Assembly (NCBI RefSeq): GCF_000682775.1
Contig: NZ_AWFI01000003.1
Location: 1-64,000 of the forward strand
Origin: Hyphomonas sp. L-53-1-40
GTDB taxonomy: Bacteria > Pseudomonadota > Alphaproteobacteria > Caulobacterales > Hyphomonadaceae
Direction: 5' to 3'
DNA length: 64,000 nucleotides
Below the pieces are notes generated by a model. The model saw only the letters and a program-made list of their open reading frames with translations, searched no databases and had not been told where the DNA came from. The translations under genes were made by a program, and so were the position numbers. Positions 60,245-64,000 of this stretch are shown one piece after another (the first letter of the stretch is position 1; every line of letters starts with the position of its first letter).

Positions 60245-63200
60245 CTATTCAGATTCATCCAGTCGTTTTGCTTTCACCTGCTCGACAACAGCGTCGGTCA
60301 GGCCCTTCTGGCTCGTATAGTATTGAGTGTTGCGCAAGAGTTCGCCGAGCGCCGAATCTACAGTGATGTTGAACAGGAAGGGTTGCCCGGTCAGCACTTG
60401 ATTTCCATCACCATAGGCGATCCCCTTCCGGCTCTTGCCCTCCAGAATGAGAGAAATGGTCATCCGGTCGCGCACATTGCCGTCAAGGCCAAGCTCCAGG
60501 ACGGTGAAGTCGAAATCCTTCAACGCTTCAAAGGCCATCTTGGCATTTGCATCTGCGGCGCCAGCAGAATCCGCAGCCGTGCCCAGATATGAAATGTAGC
60601 CACCCTCGGCATCGGCCCTCAACCGAGCATCTCGGACGAGAATATCCGTGCCATCAATATCGATCGGAAAGCTGCCGGATACGGTGCCGGTTGCCCGTGT
60701 GTCCGGCAGTTTCAAAACCTCAACCAGTTTCGCCAGTTCAATCGCTTCTGCCGTAACTTCGATGTTCTGTTGCTCGCCGCCAAGCGACCAGACGAAGGGC
60801 GGCAGCGCCAGTGTTCCCCCGGCGAAGGGGAACGCAGCCGACTCGACTTTGAACTGCGTACCCTCGACCAGCTGGAAAGTGATTTGGCCATTCTCCAGCG
60901 GTACGCCGGGGTTGAGACGCTCGACGAGGATGGTCTGTCCCGGCTCGGTGGTCAGGGCCAGCAATTCGCTAAAGGCGACGGTGCCGTTGACCCCCTGCAC
61001 CCGGCCAAGCCGTGTCGTCTGAAAACCGAATTCGGAAACCGAGACTTCCCCTGTCCCTTCGATCTTGCCTCCAACAATGTCAAACCGCGCCGCCGCAGCA
61101 AGACCGCCGCGCGCATCCGTGAAAACGCCCCGCAAACGGTCTGACAGGCGCCAAGGCTGCAGCGCACCCGGCTCGAACTGCAGGTCACGGCTCTCCAGCG
61201 CCGCCATGCCACTCAGCTTCGTTACGTCGAGGCGAACCAGTGTGTCCGCAACGGTGATGCCGTTTGACGCAAGCCGCAAAGGCCCGGACATGCTGAAATC
61301 GGCACCGCTCAGAGTTGCGTCCAGGTCTGCTGTCAGCGGCTGGTAGAGGGGGTCATCGCGATAGTCGCGGATCATCACACCGTCGGCGCTCATACTCCCC
61401 TTCACGCCACCCTCGCCCGTTGTGCCGTCGAAGCGGAAATCGCTGGAGCTGACATTGGCAGGTACAAGCGTTCCGTTGAACTTGGTTGCCCCTAGTCGCG
61501 CCGACAGAGCGGGCGCGGCGTTCAGACGGGTGGCAATGCCCAGCCTCAGTCCGTCGCCATCAATGCTGAGCGTCTCCTCACCGATGCCAAGGGCCAATGA
61601 GACAGAGTCTGACACCGCCGAGACGCTCGCAGTCTTTCCGCCCGTCCAGTCAATCTGTGCATTTGTGAAGCTGACCGTCCCGGCATTCGATGAGAAAGCG
61701 ACCGGAACCAACAAATCTCCCAGTTTCGTGGCCCCGGCAAATCCTGCGCCCGGTGAGATGAAATCTCTCCCTTCCGGGCATATCGGCGTGCGGAAAGCCC
61801 CGAGGCTGACCGATCCGAAACGCAAGCCCTGGCTGTCCAGGGACAGGCAGGACCGATCCGGAGTGGATATCCGCCACCCCGCCTTGTCGGACGACACCAG
61901 CAACTGACCGGACAGGCTGGAAGAGTCGAGATCAAAGCCGGACACATTACCCGCGACGCCGATCTTGCCAGATGTCTCAAGCGCCATCTCCCCTTCGCCG
62001 ACGCGTTGATAGTCAATCCGTTTCAAATCGGCTGAGAGAGTCCTGCCACCTGCCGACCAGGAGGACAGTTTCAGATCCGTCGCGTTGAAATGCGACAGGC
62101 CCATTTCGGACATCTGGACCTGAAGGTCTGCCGTAAGGGCTGGCAAACCGCCACCTTTCAAAGAGAGCTGACCTGCAACCGATCGATCACGGCCCATCCA
62201 GGAGAGCCATTTTCCGTTAGCGCCAGGCAAAATGTCTAACGCCAGCCCTGATTGTGCGTTGAGCTGCGCCGGCCCATCCGCCGAAATGGCCCACCCGTCC
62301 GCCTTGTGCTGAGCCGCAACCGCAGCCGAGGCATTGAAGGCCGTTAGCGCCCAACGCAGCGCGCTCGTAAGACTTGCCTCATGGGCCGCGAACATGTCGG
62401 GCAGATTGACCAACTCAAGCAACCGGTCAGTTGTCGCGGCATTCAACATTGTCCCGGACGTCGCTACATCGGCCGTAAAGCCTATGCCGTCCGTGATCGT
62501 CCTGTCCAATGTTGCCCGGATCGACGCGCGTTGCGTGCGCCCCTGTGGCACGTCCAGTTCGCTTGCAGAGGCCAGTACAGGACCGGTGACGCGCCCCGCA
62601 TCACCCGCAAGATCGAACTCCAGTTTCATGTCGCGGCCGGCAAATGCGCTGCCGGAAACTTTCGACACGTCTGTCTCGGCAGAGGCCTCAACCAGCGCAT
62701 TCAGAATGGAGTCGATGTCCAAGGATGGCAGGCGGTCCAAAACGGCACGACCACTGCTTGATGCATTGGTAATTTCGTATCCACTCCATGAGGCGCTAGC
62801 GACATGTCCGTCCCAGACAATTTGTGTGTCACCGCCTCCGTCGAAGGGGGATTTCAGCAACGCGTCGAGCTGAACGTTTCGCGCCTGAACGCCGCGTATA
62901 TCGGCCTCGGCAAGATCCAGAAAAGCCTCGCCTTCCAGCTGGCCGTCGCTGGCGGTGACATCGACTCGCCCCTCCGACCAGACCAGCGTGCCGTCCGGAC
63001 CGGACAGGGACACCGGGTCGAGTACCATCTGCAATGTGCCGGATTCGGGAAATTCGCCTTCCAGATCGACCGATGCCCCGATGTCGCCGGCGCTTGTGGC
63101 CAGCAAGACGCGGCCCTTGGTAATCTTCACTGGAGGCAGCGGACTGCCACTGTCCCCGCCAGACCCGCCCAAATTTTCAAGCCCATGAAAGCGAATACCA

Positions 63201-63580
63201 CGATCATCCAACGTGCCGTGCAATTCCGGCGCAATAACCGATACGGCACCGAGAGACGGCACCAGCCCCTTCCAGGATATGTCTGCAGTTACTTCGTCTG
63301 CCACGAAGGGCGTCTCGTCGCCGGATTTGACGCGGACTCCAGTAATCACCGCACCCCCAGGCCCAAGGCGCTTGAAATCAGCATCGCAAGTGAGGGACTG
63401 ATCATGGCACCACTGCGCCAATGCCTGTTGGGCGATGTATTTGCGACCGAGCCAGCCGAGCGCACCAAAAAGCAGGATCAAGGTCAGGATCGCGACCAGC
63501 AACCAACGCCCCCAATTCAGGCGGCGCGTGCCCGTCTTCGAGCCTTCAACCTCTAAATCTTTGTAATGTGGCGTATTCAC
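60245..63580 (-). CDS. ydbH: YdbH-type AsmA-like intermembrane transport protein
   Basis: A 1111-residue protein with an N-terminal membrane helix (about residues 25-46), followed by a long beta-helical/AsmA-like repeat region and a C-terminal YdbH domain (GLDGNVRDRMTISLILEGKS, ending FNITVDSALGELLRNTQY). In E. coli YdbH forms a hydrophobic groove between inner and outer membranes with TamB and YhdP. First gene of ydbH-ynbE-ydbL. The 5' region contains an 11-bp inverted repeat. Confidence 0.88.
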   Translation of the reverse strand: MNTPHYKDLEVEGSKTGTRRLNWGRWLLVAILTLILLFGALGWLGRKYIAQQALAQWCHDQSLTCDADFKRLGPGGAVITGVRVKSGDETPFVADEVTADISWKGLVPSLGAVSVIAPELHGTLDDRGIRFHGLENLGGSGGDSGSPLPPVKITKGRVLLATSAGDIGASVDLEGEFPESGTLQMVLDPVSLSGPDGTLVWSEGRVDVTASDGQLEGEAFLDLAEADIRGVQARNVQLDALLKSPFDGGGDTQIVWDGHVASASWSGYEITNASSSGRAVLDRLPSLDIDSILNALVEASAETDVSKVSGSAFAGRDMKLEFDLAGDAGRVTGPVLASASELDVPQGRTQRASIRATLDRTITDGIGFTADVATSGTMLNAATTDRLLELVNLPDMFAAHEASLTSALRWALTAFNASAAVAAQHKADGWAISADGPAQLNAQSGLALDILPGANGKWLSWMGRDRSVAGQLSLKGGGLPALTADLQVQMSEMGLSHFNATDLKLSSWSAGGRTLSADLKRIDYQRVGEGEMALETSGKIGVAGNVSGFDLDSSSLSGQLLVSSDKAGWRISTPDRSCLSLDSQGLRFGSVSLGAFRTPICPEGRDFISPGAGFAGATKLGDLLVPVAFSSNAGTVSFTNAQIDWTGGKTASVSAVSDSVSLALGIGEETLSIDGDGLRLGIATRLNAAPALSARLGATKFNGTLVPANVSSSDFRFDGTTGEGGVKGSMSADGVMIRDYRDDPLYQPLTADLDATLSGADFSMSGPLRLASNGITVADTLVRLDVTKLSGMAALESRDLQFEPGALQPWRLSDRLRGVFTDARGGLAAAARFDIVGGKIEGTGEVSVSEFGFQTTRLGRVQGVNGTVAFSELLALTTEPGQTILVERLNPGVPLENGQITFQLVEGTQFKVESAAFPFAGGTLALPPFVWSLGGEQQNIEVTAEAIELAKLVEVLKLPDTRATGTVSGSFPIDIDGTDILVRDARLRADAEGGYISYLGTAADSAGAADANAKMAFEALKDFDFTVLELGLDGNVRDRMTISLILEGKSRKGIAYGDGNQVLTGQPFLFNITVDSALGELLRNTQYYTSQKGLTDAVVEQVKAKRLDESE

Positions 63581-63596
63581 TGACGGTTCCGGCTTG

Positions 63597-63641
63597 CTTC
63601 TTGCTTTGATTGGCTACTAGGATTTGTAGGAAAGCAAGAAG
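63597..63641. promoter_or_regulatory. Inverted repeat upstream of ydbH
   Basis: Arms CTTCTTGCTTT (63597-63607) and AAAGCAAGAAG (63631-63641), perfect over 11 bp, with a 23-base centre. It starts 17 bases upstream of the ydbH ATG, so it could be a leader hairpin or operator. Not recognised. Confidence 0.4.
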
Positions 63642-63759
63642 GCCAAATTGAGCAACAATGTCGTTTCTTAACGTGTAAACGGTATAAAAGGTCCTTCTGA
63701 CATTCACAGTCTTGAGAGACAGAGGTGCTGGGTGGCACTGGAGTGAGGGAGATCGCGCC

Positions 63760-64000
63760 ATGGTGCATGACGTGAAAACAGTCGAAACAAACACTGCCGA
63801 GCCGGGCCGAACGGTCTCGCATGGCGTGAAGAGTCTGGTCGTATTGGGCTTGTTGGGATCGGTTTCGGCCATTCTGGGCCTCGTGACGGTCGGTCCATCA
63901 AATGAGCCGGTCGGAATGGGCGCCGCCCATGCATCGCCGGCCCCGCCGCCCCTCGCCACCACACTCCTGTCTGCAACTGAATTCGAGCCCGGTCTCACCA
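63760..64000 (+). CDS. Partial gene running off the right edge, single membrane segment
   Basis: The first 80 codons of a plus-strand gene, open to the window end; GAGGGAG lies upstream of the ATG. The protein begins MVHDVKTVETNT, has one membrane helix (about residues 25-46, LVVLGLLGSVSAILGLV), and then a Pro/Ala-rich stretch. That is the usual N-terminus of an anchored periplasmic enzyme such as an M23 peptidase, but no catalytic part is visible. Function open. Confidence 0.6.
   Translation, partial: MVHDVKTVETNTAEPGRTVSHGVKSLVVLGLLGSVSAILGLVTVGPSNEPVGMGAAHASPAPPPLATTLLSATEFEPGLT

Noticed and set aside
63546-63998. 150-codon minus-strand frame at the right edge
   Set aside because: It overlaps the ydbH leader and the plus-strand partial gene, which has a good ribosome site and membrane helix.

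Overview
The window is a high-GC, gene-dense piece of an alphaproteobacterial chromosome, most likely Hyphomonadaceae/Caulobacterales. Pointers are a ChpT phosphotransferase beside a CheY and a CheR, UrcA and CC_3452-type small exported proteins, ExoD, an ELM1-like protein, and two TonB-dependent receptors. I found no rRNA, tRNA, IS element, integrase or CRISPR array. Promoters I could pick out have a -35 near TTGAC and a -10 near TATACG or TATTNN, spaced 16-17 bases.

Layout. 1-13.3 kb (minus strand) is the transcription/translation core: rplJ, rplL, rpoB, rpoC, a small orphan, rpsL, rpsG, fusA. 13.3-17.7 kb is a block on the opposite strand (an orphan, a DUF2946 protein, and a copper-receptor-like TonB receptor) that separates rplJ-rplL from rplK-rplA (17.7-18.8 kb); these genes are normally contiguous. 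19-24 kb holds a cold-shock protein, an M48 protease, and an envelope pair (OmpA/BON-like protein plus a membrane-anchored acidic coiled-coil protein with a C-terminal H3TH domain). 23.8-25.5 kb has two overlapping methyltransferase genes. 25.6-28.8 kb is a large TonB receptor. 29-36.6 kb carries a DUF3667 membrane protein, a frameshifted peptide-binding lipoprotein, an MscS channel, an SDR, small orphans and a Gfo/Idh/MocA oxidoreductase.

36.6-43 kb is the most unusual part. It contains a ParD-like ribbon-helix-helix gene coupled to a second-type methionine aminopeptidase under a promoter embedded in a perfect 32-bp palindrome, an HdeD-like protein, a frameshifted tryptophanase, a phospholipase-C-like protein fused to DUF4332, and an acyl-CoA dehydrogenase flanked by two inverted-repeat candidate operators. 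43-49.5 kb holds small exported proteins (UrcA, CC_3452), ExoD, VOC, DUF302, Nudix and DUF218 proteins, a second M48 protease, an MBL hydrolase and a glycine-zipper lipoprotein.

49.6-64 kb returns to housekeeping: carB, greA, an ELM1-like gene, an EamA transporter, a CPT-like kinase, mnmA, the CheR-CheY-ChpT signalling group, and the ydbL-ynbE-ydbH set for intermembrane lipid transport. The window ends inside a plus-strand gene. Two genes (the peptide-binding protein and tryptophanase) are broken by frame changes but otherwise complete.
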